NCBI GenBank assembly: GCA_031376455.1
Contig: JANMDU010000003.1
Span: 1-64,000, forward strand
Reading direction: 5' to 3'
Length of the DNA: 64,000 nt
Source: JANMDU01 sp031376455
GTDB taxonomy: Bacteria > Pseudomonadota > Gammaproteobacteria > Burkholderiales > Burkholderiaceae_C
The notes beneath the pieces are model-generated. The model had not been told where the DNA came from. It worked only from the letters and a program-made list of their open reading frames with translations, and ran no database searches. The translations under genes were made by a program, and so were the position numbers. Of the stretch, positions 40,117 through 48,936 are shown one piece after another (position 1 is the first letter of the stretch; each line of letters opens with the position of its first letter).

Positions 40117-43100
40117 TCAAGCCTTCACCCACTCTCGCGCATTGCGCCACATCTGCATCCACGGGCTGTGGGCGTTGATATCTTCGTTGCTCCAGCTCAT
40201 TTGCACATTGCGGAAAACGCGCTCGGGGTGGGGCATGAGGGCTGTGAAGCGGCCATCTTTTGTGGTGACTGCGGTAAGGCCATTGGGGCTGCCGTTGGGG
40301 TTGGCGGGATACTGCTCTGTGGCTGCGCCTTGGTTGTCTGTGAAGCGCATCGCGGGGATGACTTTGCTGGCATCGCCTCTTCCGCCGTGCGCTGGGTTGA
40401 AATTGGCGAAGCCTTCGCCGTGGGCGACGGCTATCGGCAGGCGCGCGCCTTCCATGCCAGCGAAGAAGAGGCTGGGTGAGGGGAGCACTTCGACCATGGA
40501 AAGGCGTGCTTCGAATCGCGTGCTGATGTTTTGCGTGAAGCGTGGCCAATTTTGTGCGCCGGGGATGATGTCTGCTAATTCTGCAAACATTTGACAGCCG
40601 TTGCATACGCCTAAGCCGAAGCTGCTGTCTCTTTTGAAGAAAGCTTCGAATTGATCGCGCAGCATGTCGTTGAAGGTGATGCTGCGCGCCCAGCCGATGC
40701 CTGCGCCTAAAGTGTCGCCGTAGCTGAAACCGCCGCAGGCGACCAAGCCCTGCATGTCTTTTAAATTCACGCGGCCGGTTTGCAGATCGGTCATGTGAAC
40801 GTCGAAAGCTTCGAAGCCTACTGTGTCGAAGCAGTAGGCCATTTCGATGTGAGAGTTCACGCCTTGCTCGCGCAGGATGGCGACTTTGGGGCGTTGGGTG
40901 TGGATGGCGGCTGAGGATGGCGCATTCGCCGTCGCAAGCGATGCCTCACTTACTCCTGATTCAATAGCGCTCTGCGCAGTTTTTATGCCGACTAAAAGCA
41001 CTTTTTGCTTAAATTCTGCAGGCAAATAGACATGCAGACCGGGATGGGTCGTGTCGCCAATGCCAGCATGCTCTGCGTCTGCACAGGCGGGGTTATCGCG
41101 ACCTTGAGCGATCTTCCAGCTCACGCTGTCCCAGACCTGATGCAAATCTTGCAACTTGGCGGAAAACACTTTTTTCGTGTCGCGCCAAATGCTAACTTCG
41201 CCTTTGCCATCTTGCAGCGCGGAGTGCTCAGGTCGTGTCTTGCCAATGAAGTGGCTGTGTTTGGAGAGGCCATGCTCGCGCAAGGTTTGCATGATGGCGT
41301 TGCGCTCTTCCGTGCGCACTTGGATGACGACGCCCAGCTCTTCGTTGAACAGCGCTTTGATCGCCAGCTCTTCGCGGCGAGCGCTCACCTGCGTCGCCCA
41401 ATTTTTGCTGTCGCCGTATTCAGCGCGGCTGTCCGAGATGCCATCGCCCTCCGTCAACAAGATGTCGATATTCAGGCTCACGCCCACGTTGCCTGCAAAA
41501 GCCATCTCGGCCACGCAGGCGAGCAAGCCGCCGTCGCTTTTGTCGTGATAGGCGAGAAGTTTATTTTGACCGCGTAGTGCGTTGATCGCATTAACGAGGT
41601 TTTTCAAATCTTCGGCGCTGTGCAGATCGGGCACTTCCGTGCCTTCTTGGTTCAAGGCTTGGGCGAGCACGGAGCCGGCCATGCGTTTGCTGCCTCTTCC
41701 TAGGTCAATCAAGATGAGCGTGCTGTCGGCTTCGTCGCGGTTGAGCTGCGGTGTCAGCGTGCCGCGCACATCAGCGAGCGAGACGAAGGCGCTGATGATG
41801 GGCGAGACGGGGGAGACGACTTTTTGCGCTGCGCCATCTGCTGTCCAAGTTGAGCGCATCGAGAGCGAATCTTTGCCCACGGGAATGCTGATGCCCAACT
41901 CAGGGCAGAGCGCCATGCCAATTGCTTTCACGGCTTCATAGAGTTTGGCATCTTCGCCCGCTTCGCCGCAAGCGGCCATCCAGTTGGCGGAGAGTTTGAC
42001 TTTCGCTAATTCAATCGGCGCGGCGAGCAAATTCGTGATGCTCTCAGCCACTGCCATGCGCGCTGCCGCCGCCGCATTCCAAATGGCCAGCGGCGTGCGC
42101 TCGCCCATGCTGAGGGCTTCGCCGGCGAAGCCAGAATAATCAGCCAGCGTCACAGCGCAATCAGCCACGGGCACTTGCCACGGCCCCACCATTTGATCGC
42201 GATGCGTGAGGCCGCCGACGGTGCGGTCGCCAATCGTGATGAGAAAGCGTTTGCTGGCGACTGTGGGGCGGCTGAGGACTTGGATGACGGCAGTTTGTAA
42301 ATCGATACCAGTTAAATCCATCGGCTTGAATTCGCGTTGCAAGGTCTGCACATCGCGGTGCATCTTGGGTGTTTTGCCGAGTAAGACGCTCATCGGCATA
42401 TTGACAGCAGTGTCCGTTCGCTCTGGTGTCGAGGCCTTGGCGTACCCTTCAACAGGCTCAGGGCGAACGGTGAGTGTGCGCTCTTGCATGACTTTGCCTA
42501 CGACTGCAAACGGGCTGCGTTCGCGTTCGCAGATGGCTTGGAATTGTTCGAGCGAATCAGGCGCAATCGCCATGACGTAGCGCTCTTGGCTTTCGTTGCA
42601 CCAAATCTCTTTCGCTGCCATGCCAGTTTCTTCAAGCGGAATCGCACTTATATCGAAGATAGCGCCACGGCCTGCGTCGTTGACGAGTTCGGGGAAGGCG
42701 TTGGAGAGGCCGCCCGCGCCGACATCGTGGATGGCGAGGATGGGGTTTTCTTTGCCGAGCCGCCAGCATTGATTGATCACCTCTTGCGCGCGGCGCTCAA
42801 TCTCGGGGTTGCCGCGCTGCACCGAATCAAAATCTAGGCTTTCCGCGTTCGCGCCCGAAGCCATCGAGCTGGCTGCGCTGCCGCCCATGCCGATGCGCAT
42901 GCCGGGGCCGCCAAGCTGGATGAGCAAGCTGCCAGCAGGGAATTCGATCTTATGCGTCAAGTCTGCATCAATCGTGCCGATGCCGCCGGCGATCATGATG
43001 GGCTTGTGATAGCCCCAATGCGTGCCCGCAATGTTTTGCTCGAAGGCGCGGAAGTAGCCGGCTAAATTGGGGCGGCCGAATTCGTTATTGAAGGCGGCAC

Positions 43101-44343
43101 CGCCCAGCGGACCCTCGGCCATGATTTGCCAGGGCGTGGCTAGGTGTTTCGGGAAGCTTTGTGCTGCGGGGAGAGCGGTAAATGGGGTCAGAGCAGAATT
43201 AATGTCGCTGGATTTTGTGGCGTTTGAAGAGGGTGGAGAAATTAATTCAGATATGACCCCATTTAACTCACTTAATGCTGATACGGTGAAGCCCGTCAAA
43301 CCAGCTTTGGGCTGCGCGCCACGGCCCGTTGCGCCTTCATCGCGGATTTCGCCGCCTGCGCCTGTGGAAGCGCCGGCGAAGGGGCTGATGGCGGTGGGGT
43401 GATTGTGCGTCTCGACCTTCATCAAGACATGGCGTAGCCTGCTCTCTTTTTGATAGCTGCTTGCGCTTGTTTCTTGCCGGGGAGAAGCCGATTTGGCTTC
43501 AAATTTTGCATAAAAAACCTCTGCGATGCCGCCTTCCATCACGGCAGCGTTGTCGCTGTACGCGACCACGCTGTAGTGAGGCGCTAAGGCGTGCGTGTTG
43601 CGGATCATGCCGAAGAGGCTTTTGTCTTGGTTTTCGCCATCTATCGTGAATTGCGCATTAAAAATCTTGTGGCGGCAGTGCTCGCTATTGGCTTGTGCAA
43701 ACATCATGAGCTCAACATCGGTCGGGTTACGGCCGAGCTGCGTGAAGGCATCGAGCAGGTAAGCGATTTCGTCGTCTGCCAGTGCGAGGCCAAATTGCGT
43801 GTTGGCCGCATCCAAAGCAGCGCGGCCAAGGGCCAAGATGTTCACGGTTTCCATCGGCTTGCTGGCCACATGATCGAAGAGCTTTTCAGCGCTTTGTGCA
43901 TCAAACGCGACAGACTCTGTCATGCGGTCGTGCAACAGCGCTGCAATGGCCTGCAGTTTTTCGCCGCTGAGCTTTGAATCCTTAAATAAACCGCTGGCCA
44001 GCACCACATGAAGATGCATGATGCGCTCAACACGTTGGACAACCAAGCCGCAATTGCGCGCAATGTCTGTGGCTTTGGATGCCCACGGCGAGACCGTACC
44101 CAAGCGCGGCATGACGACGATCAACGTGCCTTCAGCCGCATGTTCATGCGGCTCGCCGTAGTTCAGCAAAGCCGCCAATTTGGCCTGCGTTGCAGCATCG
44201 AGCGCATCCCCAGCGGTTTGCACCCAATGCACCCATTGCGAATGGATGGCTTGGACGTTGGGCGCGATGTTTTGAATGGCGTGCAGCAGTTGCGCTGTTT
44301 TAGGGGCGGGCAGGGCGACGCTGCCGAGAAAGGTGGTGAGCAT
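40117..44343 (-). CDS. purL: Phosphoribosylformylglycinamidine synthase, large single-chain form
   Basis: Fourth step of purine synthesis, FGAR plus glutamine to FGAM. The long chain contains the ATP-binding synthetase domain (VETHNHPTAISPFAGASTGA; AIHDVGAGGLSNAFPELVND; AYHDKSDGGLLACVAEMAFA) and a C-terminal glutaminase with GLGVCNGCQMFAEL (nucleophile Cys), HGEGFANF and MPHPERVFRN. At 1408 residues it is clearly longer than the usual 1290-1340. The excess is explained by four in-frame insertions of four repeat families at 40956-41012, 42413-42470, 43179-43265 and 43446-43506. All leave the catalytic motifs intact. Confidence 0.95.
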   Translation of the reverse strand: MLTTFLGSVALPAPKTAQLLHAIQNIAPNVQAIHSQWVHWVQTAGDALDAATQAKLAALLNYGEPHEHAAEGTLIVVMPRLGTVSPWASKATDIARNCGLVVQRVERIMHLHVVLASGLFKDSKLSGEKLQAIAALLHDRMTESVAFDAQSAEKLFDHVASKPMETVNILALGRAALDAANTQFGLALADDEIAYLLDAFTQLGRNPTDVELMMFAQANSEHCRHKIFNAQFTIDGENQDKSLFGMIRNTHALAPHYSVVAYSDNAAVMEGGIAEVFYAKFEAKSASPRQETSASSYQKESRLRHVLMKVETHNHPTAISPFAGASTGAGGEIRDEGATGRGAQPKAGLTGFTVSALSELNGVISELISPPSSNATKSSDINSALTPFTALPAAQSFPKHLATPWQIMAEGPLGGAAFNNEFGRPNLAGYFRAFEQNIAGTHWGYHKPIMIAGGIGTIDADLTHKIEFPAGSLLIQLGGPGMRIGMGGSAASSMASGANAESLDFDSVQRGNPEIERRAQEVINQCWRLGKENPILAIHDVGAGGLSNAFPELVNDAGRGAIFDISAIPLEETGMAAKEIWCNESQERYVMAIAPDSLEQFQAICERERSPFAVVGKVMQERTLTVRPEPVEGYAKASTPERTDTAVNMPMSVLLGKTPKMHRDVQTLQREFKPMDLTGIDLQTAVIQVLSRPTVASKRFLITIGDRTVGGLTHRDQMVGPWQVPVADCAVTLADYSGFAGEALSMGERTPLAIWNAAAAARMAVAESITNLLAAPIELAKVKLSANWMAACGEAGEDAKLYEAVKAIGMALCPELGISIPVGKDSLSMRSTWTADGAAQKVVSPVSPIISAFVSLADVRGTLTPQLNRDEADSTLILIDLGRGSKRMAGSVLAQALNQEGTEVPDLHSAEDLKNLVNAINALRGQNKLLAYHDKSDGGLLACVAEMAFAGNVGVSLNIDILLTEGDGISDSRAEYGDSKNWATQVSARREELAIKALFNEELGVVIQVRTEERNAIMQTLREHGLSKHSHFIGKTRPEHSALQDGKGEVSIWRDTKKVFSAKLQDLHQVWDSVSWKIAQGRDNPACADAEHAGIGDTTHPGLHVYLPAEFKQKVLLVGIKTAQSAIESGVSEASLATANAPSSAAIHTQRPKVAILREQGVNSHIEMAYCFDTVGFEAFDVHMTDLQTGRVNLKDMQGLVACGGFSYGDTLGAGIGWARSITFNDMLRDQFEAFFKRDSSFGLGVCNGCQMFAELADIIPGAQNWPRFTQNISTRFEARLSMVEVLPSPSLFFAGMEGARLPIAVAHGEGFANFNPAHGGRGDASKVIPAMRFTDNQGAATEQYPANPNGSPNGLTAVTTKDGRFTALMPHPERVFRNVQMSWSNEDINAHSPWMQMWRNAREWVKA
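40956..41012 (+). repeat. Short repeat copy 15, inside purL
   Basis: Plus-oriented: CTGATTCAATAGCGCTCTGC, GCAGTTTTTATGCCGACTAA. Read in frame as KQKVLLVGIKTAQSAIESG, in the linker before the glutaminase domain. Confidence 0.88.
42413..42470. repeat. REP-like palindrome inside purL (RPEPVEG type)
   Basis: CCGTTCGCTCTG...CAGGGCGAACGG with the inner CTTCAACAGGCT. It is the widespread repeat whose coding-strand reading gives TVRPEPVEG in many bacterial proteins; here PurL reads LTVRPEPVEGYAKASTPERT. Confidence 0.9.
43179..43265. repeat. TGGGGTCA-type inverted repeat inside purL
   Basis: The left arm TAAATGGGGTCA...AATTAAT pairs with the right arm ATTAATT...TGACCCCATTTA around a 37-base core. 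This palindrome type is common in intergenic regions of proteobacteria and is sometimes found near Y1 transposase genes. Here it is read in frame as LNGVISELISPPSSNATKSS and following residues. Confidence 0.9.
43446..43506 (-). repeat. TGATAGCTGCTTGCGC-type repeat inside purL
   Basis: CTTTTTGATAGCTGCTTGCG, CTTGTTTCTTGCCGGGGAGA, AGCCGATTTGGCTTC resembles a short repeat I know from Comamonadaceae intergenic regions; it is related in layout (TATAGC-like hairpin, CCGG) to the main repeat but differs in sequence. PurL reads it as FEAKSASPRQETSASSYQKE. Confidence 0.7.
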
Positions 44344-44504
44344 AAAAGCGGCTTGTCTACCGAAATGATCCGAGCCGGTGCGGCTAGGGTGTACCCTGAA
44401 TTTTACGACCCTGAGGCGCTGCCACTGTATACGCAGCGCTTGTCCGGCTCACCGTAGGTGAGACATCAAACTGTGCGAACATTCAGCATAAAAACGCACG
44501 ACAC

Positions 44505-45674
44505 ATGACACAACTGTTTCAAGCTAGGTATCCAGCATCGCGCGCTCAGCGTGAGGTTTGGCTGGCTGTGTTGTTAGCGCATGTGTTGGGGCTGTGGCTT
44601 ATCCATTTGTATTGGCCCGTGCATCGCGTTTTCTCCCAAGCGGTGGTGCAAATTTTTCGCGCCAGCAGTGCGGCTGCGCCTGATGCAAGCACCCCAGCCG
44701 ACAAGAACGTCAAGCCATTCACGTCCACAACGGCTGATTCGGCCTTGCTCTCCGCGTCGACTGCGCCATCCCAGCGTCAGCGTGGCATCACCGCTCAGCG
44801 TCGCTTGCAAGCCAGCATGGCGCTTAGCTTGCCCACACTCACTGCCGAGCAAAGCACGCCATTGCAGACCACATCGCAATTGCCAACGCCCCAGCCTTCT
44901 CGCAAGCGCAGCCCTGCAGTGACTACGAAAGCAGAACCCTTGCGCGAGACCTCGGCTGCGCTCGACACGCCGATTCGTCTGCGCGAAGAACCTGCCATTC
45001 AAACCGCAGCTTCTGTGCCAGCGGTAGAGCCCGCGCCTATACCCACGCCAGCGCCCGTGCCAGTACCGTTACCCCCAGCACCACAGCCGCCAGCTCCTGT
45101 GCCACCTGTCCAAGCACCCGCACCACCCCCCGCGCCCTTCACAGCATCCAACCCAAGCCTAGCGCCTGCAAGCGCAGCTGTTGCAGCCCTGCCCAGCCTT
45201 GCCCGCGCACCCGCTACGGCCAGCGGCAACGTGCCGAGCCAAGGTGCTGCAACCGTGAGCTCAAGCGGCAGCGCAACAGGAAATCCAACAGGAAGCTCAA
45301 CAGGCAGCGCCATAGGTGCAACCACTGGCTCGGCCATAGGTTCGCCCGCCGGACCACCTAGCAACCCCAATGTGCCGCAGACTCGCCCACCCTTGGATCT
45401 GCGCCTGCCCTCGCCCGCCCGCCCGACGTTTCCCTACACGCCGCCAAACGCCCAGCCGCGCCGCAGCATCTCAGAGATGGCCAACGAGCAATTGCGGCGT
45501 GATCGCCCCGGTAAGCTGGAGGCAGGCATTGAAAATGCAGGCGATATCGATTGCACCAAAGATGCCACCGCGCAAGGCCAGGGCAACAAGATCAACGACA
45601 ACGTCAACACCGCAGGCCTGATGAATATCGGGCCGCTTTTAAAACGCACTCTTGAGGAGAAATGTAAAAAATGA
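44505..45674 (+). CDS. TonB-like energy-transducer partner with proline-rich periplasmic region
   Basis: A 389-residue protein with a short cytoplasmic start, one membrane anchor at about 18-37 (VWLAVLLAHVLGLWLIHLYW), a long Pro/Ala/Ser-rich region (about 170-225) with PVPVPLPPAPQPPAPVPP, a Gly/Ser repeat, and a C-terminal part from about 310 (MANEQLRRDRPGKLEAG, GDIDCTKDATAQG) that does not show the usual TonB C-terminal fold. Its stop overlaps the exbB start by ATGA, so it takes the TonB position of an ExbBD operon. It may couple proton flow to an unusual receptor or serve another envelope process. Confidence 0.6.
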   Translation: MTQLFQARYPASRAQREVWLAVLLAHVLGLWLIHLYWPVHRVFSQAVVQIFRASSAAAPDASTPADKNVKPFTSTTADSALLSASTAPSQRQRGITAQRRLQASMALSLPTLTAEQSTPLQTTSQLPTPQPSRKRSPAVTTKAEPLRETSAALDTPIRLREEPAIQTAASVPAVEPAPIPTPAPVPVPLPPAPQPPAPVPPVQAPAPPPAPFTASNPSLAPASAAVAALPSLARAPATASGNVPSQGAATVSSSGSATGNPTGSSTGSAIGATTGSAIGSPAGPPSNPNVPQTRPPLDLRLPSPARPTFPYTPPNAQPRRSISEMANEQLRRDRPGKLEAGIENAGDIDCTKDATAQGQGNKINDNVNTAGLMNIGPLLKRTLEEKCKK

Positions 45675-46453
45675 TCAATACAGCCACCGCCCAAACTCTT
45701 TCCACGCAATTGAGTACGGTCACGCAAACCGTCTCGGCTGGCATCACGCAAGCTGTCGGCCAAGTTTCGCAGCAAGCTGCCAATCCTTATGGCCTAGGCG
45801 CAGTGTGGAGTCAAGGCGATTGGGTTGCTAAGCTCTGCTTGGCTCTGCTCGTCATCATGAGCATCGCCAGTTGGGCGGTGATGGTGCGTAAATTTTTGGA
45901 GCTGCGAAAAACCGAGCTGCACACCCAAGAAGCGCATGCCGCTTTCGACAACATCACCGCCGTGGGTGCTAACTTAGACAAACTTAAAGCAGACAATCCG
46001 CTCAAATTTGTTCATGAAAGCAGCGCAGATGCGGTGCGCCAGTACGCTGCCTTGAAGCCTCGCGTCGATTTCGATACTTGGCTCATCCGCGCGATCGAGA
46101 GCGCACTGAGCAGCGTGCAGACGCGCATGCAAGATGGCTTAGCTTTACTCGCTACGATTGGTTCAACTGCGCCTTTCGTCGGCCTCTTCGGCACGGTGTG
46201 GGCGATTTATTCTGCACTCATCAAAATCGGCGCCAGCGGCCAAGCCTCGATTGATCGCGTGGCCGGCCCGGTGGGTGAGGCGCTCATCATGACGGCCATT
46301 GGCCTCGCGGTCGCCGTGCCCGCCGTGTTTGGCTACAACTGGTTGCTCAGGAAAAACAAACTCGCCATGGAGAGCATGCGCAGCTTTGGCGCCAAGCTTC
46401 ACATCATCTTGCTCGCCACAGAAAAGCAAGACGACAAAGAGCGAGAGGTTTGA
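45671..46453 (+). CDS. exbB: MotA/TolQ/ExbB proton channel protein
   Basis: A 260-residue inner-membrane protein with three hydrophobic segments: WVAKLCLALLVIMSIASWAV, GLALLATIGSTAPFVGLFGT and ALIMTAIGLAVAVPAVFGYN. The segments carry the conserved small and polar residues lining the channel. With the two ExbD proteins it forms a stator that uses the proton gradient. The gene overlaps the TonB-like gene and is followed three bases later by the first exbD. Confidence 0.9.
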   Translation: MINTATAQTLSTQLSTVTQTVSAGITQAVGQVSQQAANPYGLGAVWSQGDWVAKLCLALLVIMSIASWAVMVRKFLELRKTELHTQEAHAAFDNITAVGANLDKLKADNPLKFVHESSADAVRQYAALKPRVDFDTWLIRAIESALSSVQTRMQDGLALLATIGSTAPFVGLFGTVWAIYSALIKIGASGQASIDRVAGPVGEALIMTAIGLAVAVPAVFGYNWLLRKNKLAMESMRSFGAKLHIILLATEKQDDKEREV

Positions 46454-46456
46454 ACC

Positions 46457-46951
46457 ATGGCGCTCACTTTACAAACCCCCGATAACGACGACGAAAGCTG
46501 GCTCGCCGAAATCAACACCACGCCACTCGTGGATGTGATGCTGGTCTTGCTCATCATCTTCTTGCTCACCGTGCCCGTGGTCAGCGCCAGTGTGAATTTG
46601 AAGCTACCCGTGCAAAGCGCGCAAAGCCAAGACACCAGCGGTGATTACGTCATCATCAGCATTGATGCGAACGGGAATCTCGCACTCAACAACACACCCG
46701 CAGCTACTTTGCAAGATCTGTCCACCGCACTCGGGGTGGTCGGCAACAATACAGATCGCGTGCAGCTACACATCCGCGCCGATGGCGCAGCGCCTTATTT
46801 ATCCGTCGCGCCCATCATTGATATGGCGCAAGGCCTGGGTTGGGCAAAGATCAGTTTGCTCACTGAGCAAAGCAGCCAAGATCGTGCCGCACAACTTCAA
46901 ACGCAATTACAAGTGCAAACGCAAAAGCAAGTGCAAAGGGCCAAGCCATGA
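46457..46951 (+). CDS. exbD: ExbD/TolR biopolymer transport protein, first copy
   Basis: A 164-residue protein with the ExbD layout: cytoplasmic AEINTTPLVDVMLVLLIIFL with the proton-carrying Asp in PLVDVMLVLL, then a periplasmic domain (DYVIISIDANGNLALNNTPA). It has an extra Gln-rich tail (QLQTQLQVQTQKQVQ) that may be a coiled coil or disordered. It overlaps the second exbD by four bases. Confidence 0.9.
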   Translation: MALTLQTPDNDDESWLAEINTTPLVDVMLVLLIIFLLTVPVVSASVNLKLPVQSAQSQDTSGDYVIISIDANGNLALNNTPAATLQDLSTALGVVGNNTDRVQLHIRADGAAPYLSVAPIIDMAQGLGWAKISLLTEQSSQDRAAQLQTQLQVQTQKQVQRAKP

Positions 46952-47364
46952 AGCTCTACCCTAAAGGCCTGTACAACCCCTCTGCGCAAAACGCACAGGC
47001 CCAGCCCATGGTGGAGATGAACACCACGCCGCTGATTGATGTGTTGCTCGTGCTGATTGTGATGCTCATCATCACTATCCCTGCGCAATTGCATTCTGTG
47101 CCACTGGATATGCCCTCTAAAGCCAAGCAAGCGCAACCCCTATTGATTCGCGTGCAAATCGATGCCAACGGTTTTGTGCGCTGGGATGGCGAGCTCATCA
47201 GCGAAGTGGCCACGCTGGATGCGCGTTTGAAAGAGGCCGCAGCACAGATTCAGCAACCAGAGATTCACATCACGCCAGAGCCTGATACGCCCTACGCTTT
47301 AGTGGTTTCGATGACCGCGCTCGCGCAGAAAATGGGGCTGCGCCAAGTGGGCGTGGTCAATTAA
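46948..47364 (+). CDS. exbD: ExbD/TolR biopolymer transport protein, second copy
   Basis: A 138-residue paralogue: MVEMNTTPLIDVLLVLIVML with the conserved Asp in the membrane segment, then the periplasmic domain LLIRVQIDANGFVRWDGELI. ExbBDD operons with two ExbD proteins are known from xanthomonads and some Burkholderiales, where the second copy supports particular TonB receptors. It is the last gene of the operon, which ends at a large palindrome. Confidence 0.9.
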   Translation: MKLYPKGLYNPSAQNAQAQPMVEMNTTPLIDVLLVLIVMLIITIPAQLHSVPLDMPSKAKQAQPLLIRVQIDANGFVRWDGELISEVATLDARLKEAAAQIQQPEIHITPEPDTPYALVVSMTALAQKMGLRQVGVVN

Positions 47365-47403
47365 GCTGTCTGCGTTGCGAGTTCCGATCTACACACGTCA
47401 AAA

Positions 47404-47514
47404 GGCCTCGATTGTGATTGGGTTATCTCCTGCAGCGAAATAAAGGGGGAGGCACGCGCGTAGCGCCAGCCGGAGGACATTCGCGGAGGGGGATAACCCA
47501 ATCACAATCGAGGC
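47404..47514. repeat. 111-bp palindromic element between convergent exbD and glmU
   Basis: A perfect 23-base arm at 47405-47427 starting GCCTCGATTGTGATTGGGTT pairs with its complement at 47492-47514; the core contains GGGGGAGGCACGCGCGTAGC and GGAGGACATTCGCGGAGG. It could act as a two-way transcription stop and looks like a miniature mobile or REP-type element. No T-run follows the arms. Confidence 0.82.
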
Positions 47515-47541
47515 TGTTCTGTCCAAACAGAAATCGGAAGA

Positions 47542-48936
47542 TCACTTCTTCTTGAGCGGCCGCTGCCAATTCTCAATTGAAGTTTGTTTGCCACGCGCCA
47601 CGCTTAAAGCGCCCGGCGGTGTGTCTTTCGTGATCGTCGAGCCCCCACCAATCGTGCCACCCGCGCCTATCTTGACGGGCGCGACCAAGACGCAATTGCT
47701 ACCCACATGGACATCGGCCTCAATCACCGTGCGATGTTTGTTGACGCCATCGTAGTTTGCCGTGATTGAGCCTGCGCCGTAGTTCACGCGTTCTCCGACG
47801 GTGGCATCTCCTAGATAGGCCAGGTGATTCGCTTTTGAGCCCTTGGCCATGGTGGAATTTTTGACTTCAACGAAGTTACCAATGTGAACGTCTTCAGCCA
47901 GCACTGCACCGGGGCGCAGCCTTGCAAACGGGCCAATCATCGCGCCCGCGCCGATTTGCACAGGTTCTGCGCCGCCATCGATATGTGTAAACGGCGCAAT
48001 CGCCGCTCCCGCTCCAATCGTGCAATTCGCGATCACGCAATGCGCCCCGATGCGTACATCACAGCCAAGCTTGACCGTGCCTTCAAACACACAGCCCACA
48101 TCGATGCTCACATCTTGGCCACACGTTAATTCGCCGCGCAAATCAAAGCGCGCCGCATCTGCAATGCGCACACCGCTCTCCATGAAGCGATAGGCGGCAC
48201 GTTTTTGATACGCTCTTTCCAGCTCTTGCAGTTGCACTGGGCTGTTGACGCCAGCGACTTGCAGGCCGTCGGTGGTTTTGAGGGCGACGCAGCCTGTGCC
48301 ATCAGTGGCGGCCATCTTCACAATGTCTGTGAGGTAATACTCGCCTTGCGTGTTGCTATTTGTCAGTTGGCTGAGCCATTTTTTGAGTTGCGCGGTAGGC
48401 GCTGCCATCACGCCGCTGTACCATTCTTGGATCTCGCGTTGCGCGGGCGTGGCGTCTTTGTGCTCGATGATCGCTTTCACAGCCTCGCCATCGCGCACAA
48501 TGCGCCCGTAGCCGCTCGGATCGCCATGCTCAACGGTGAGCAGTGCCAAATGAGAACCTGCGCATGCAGCAACTAAATTTTTCAGCGCGTCAGCTTCTAT
48601 CAGCGGCACATCGCCGTTCAAGATCAGCGTGATGCCCTCATCGCCCAATTCAGGCTCAGCTTGCTGCACAGCGTGACCTGTGCCCAGTTGCGGCTCTTGT
48701 GTCACAGTTTTTAAGGAAATTCCGCTGTTTGCCGGCATGAAATCTGCGCTGAATGCTATCACTTGCATAGCGCCATGGCCAGTGATGAGTATCACGCGGC
48801 GCGGCTGCAATTGCGCTGCCGTGGACAGGACATGCCCTAGCAAGGCGCGGCCTGCTAATTTGTGCAACACTTTAGGAAGTTTGCTTTTCATGCGGGTGCC
48901 TTTGCCCGCAGCCATGATCACGATGTCTAAATTCAT
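47542..48936 (-). CDS. glmU: Bifunctional UDP-GlcNAc pyrophosphorylase / GlcN-1-P acetyltransferase
   Basis: Makes UDP-GlcNAc for peptidoglycan and LPS. N-terminal uridyltransferase: MAAGKGTRMKSKLPKVLHKL, LILNGDVPLIEAD, then VNSPVQLQELERAYQ; C-terminal left-handed beta helix with hexapeptides and the acetyltransferase His region KNSTMAKGSKANHLAYLGDA. The start at 48936 is fixed by GAGG upstream and family length (464 residues). Residues about 58-77 (VIAFSADFMPANSGISLK) come from a short repeat in the uridyltransferase domain. The first 14 bases overlap the divergent lipoprotein gene. Confidence 0.95.
   Translation of the reverse strand: MNLDIVIMAAGKGTRMKSKLPKVLHKLAGRALLGHVLSTAAQLQPRRVILITGHGAMQVIAFSADFMPANSGISLKTVTQEPQLGTGHAVQQAEPELGDEGITLILNGDVPLIEADALKNLVAACAGSHLALLTVEHGDPSGYGRIVRDGEAVKAIIEHKDATPAQREIQEWYSGVMAAPTAQLKKWLSQLTNSNTQGEYYLTDIVKMAATDGTGCVALKTTDGLQVAGVNSPVQLQELERAYQKRAAYRFMESGVRIADAARFDLRGELTCGQDVSIDVGCVFEGTVKLGCDVRIGAHCVIANCTIGAGAAIAPFTHIDGGAEPVQIGAGAMIGPFARLRPGAVLAEDVHIGNFVEVKNSTMAKGSKANHLAYLGDATVGERVNYGAGSITANYDGVNKHRTVIEADVHVGSNCVLVAPVKIGAGGTIGGGSTITKDTPPGALSVARGKQTSIENWQRPLKKK
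48705..48773 (-). repeat. Short repeat copy 16, inside glmU
   Basis: Minus-oriented, long copy: CACAGTTTTTAAGGAAATTC, CGCTGTTTGCCGGCATGAAA, TCTGCGCTGAATGCTATCAC, TTGCATAGCG. Read in frame. Confidence 0.88.
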
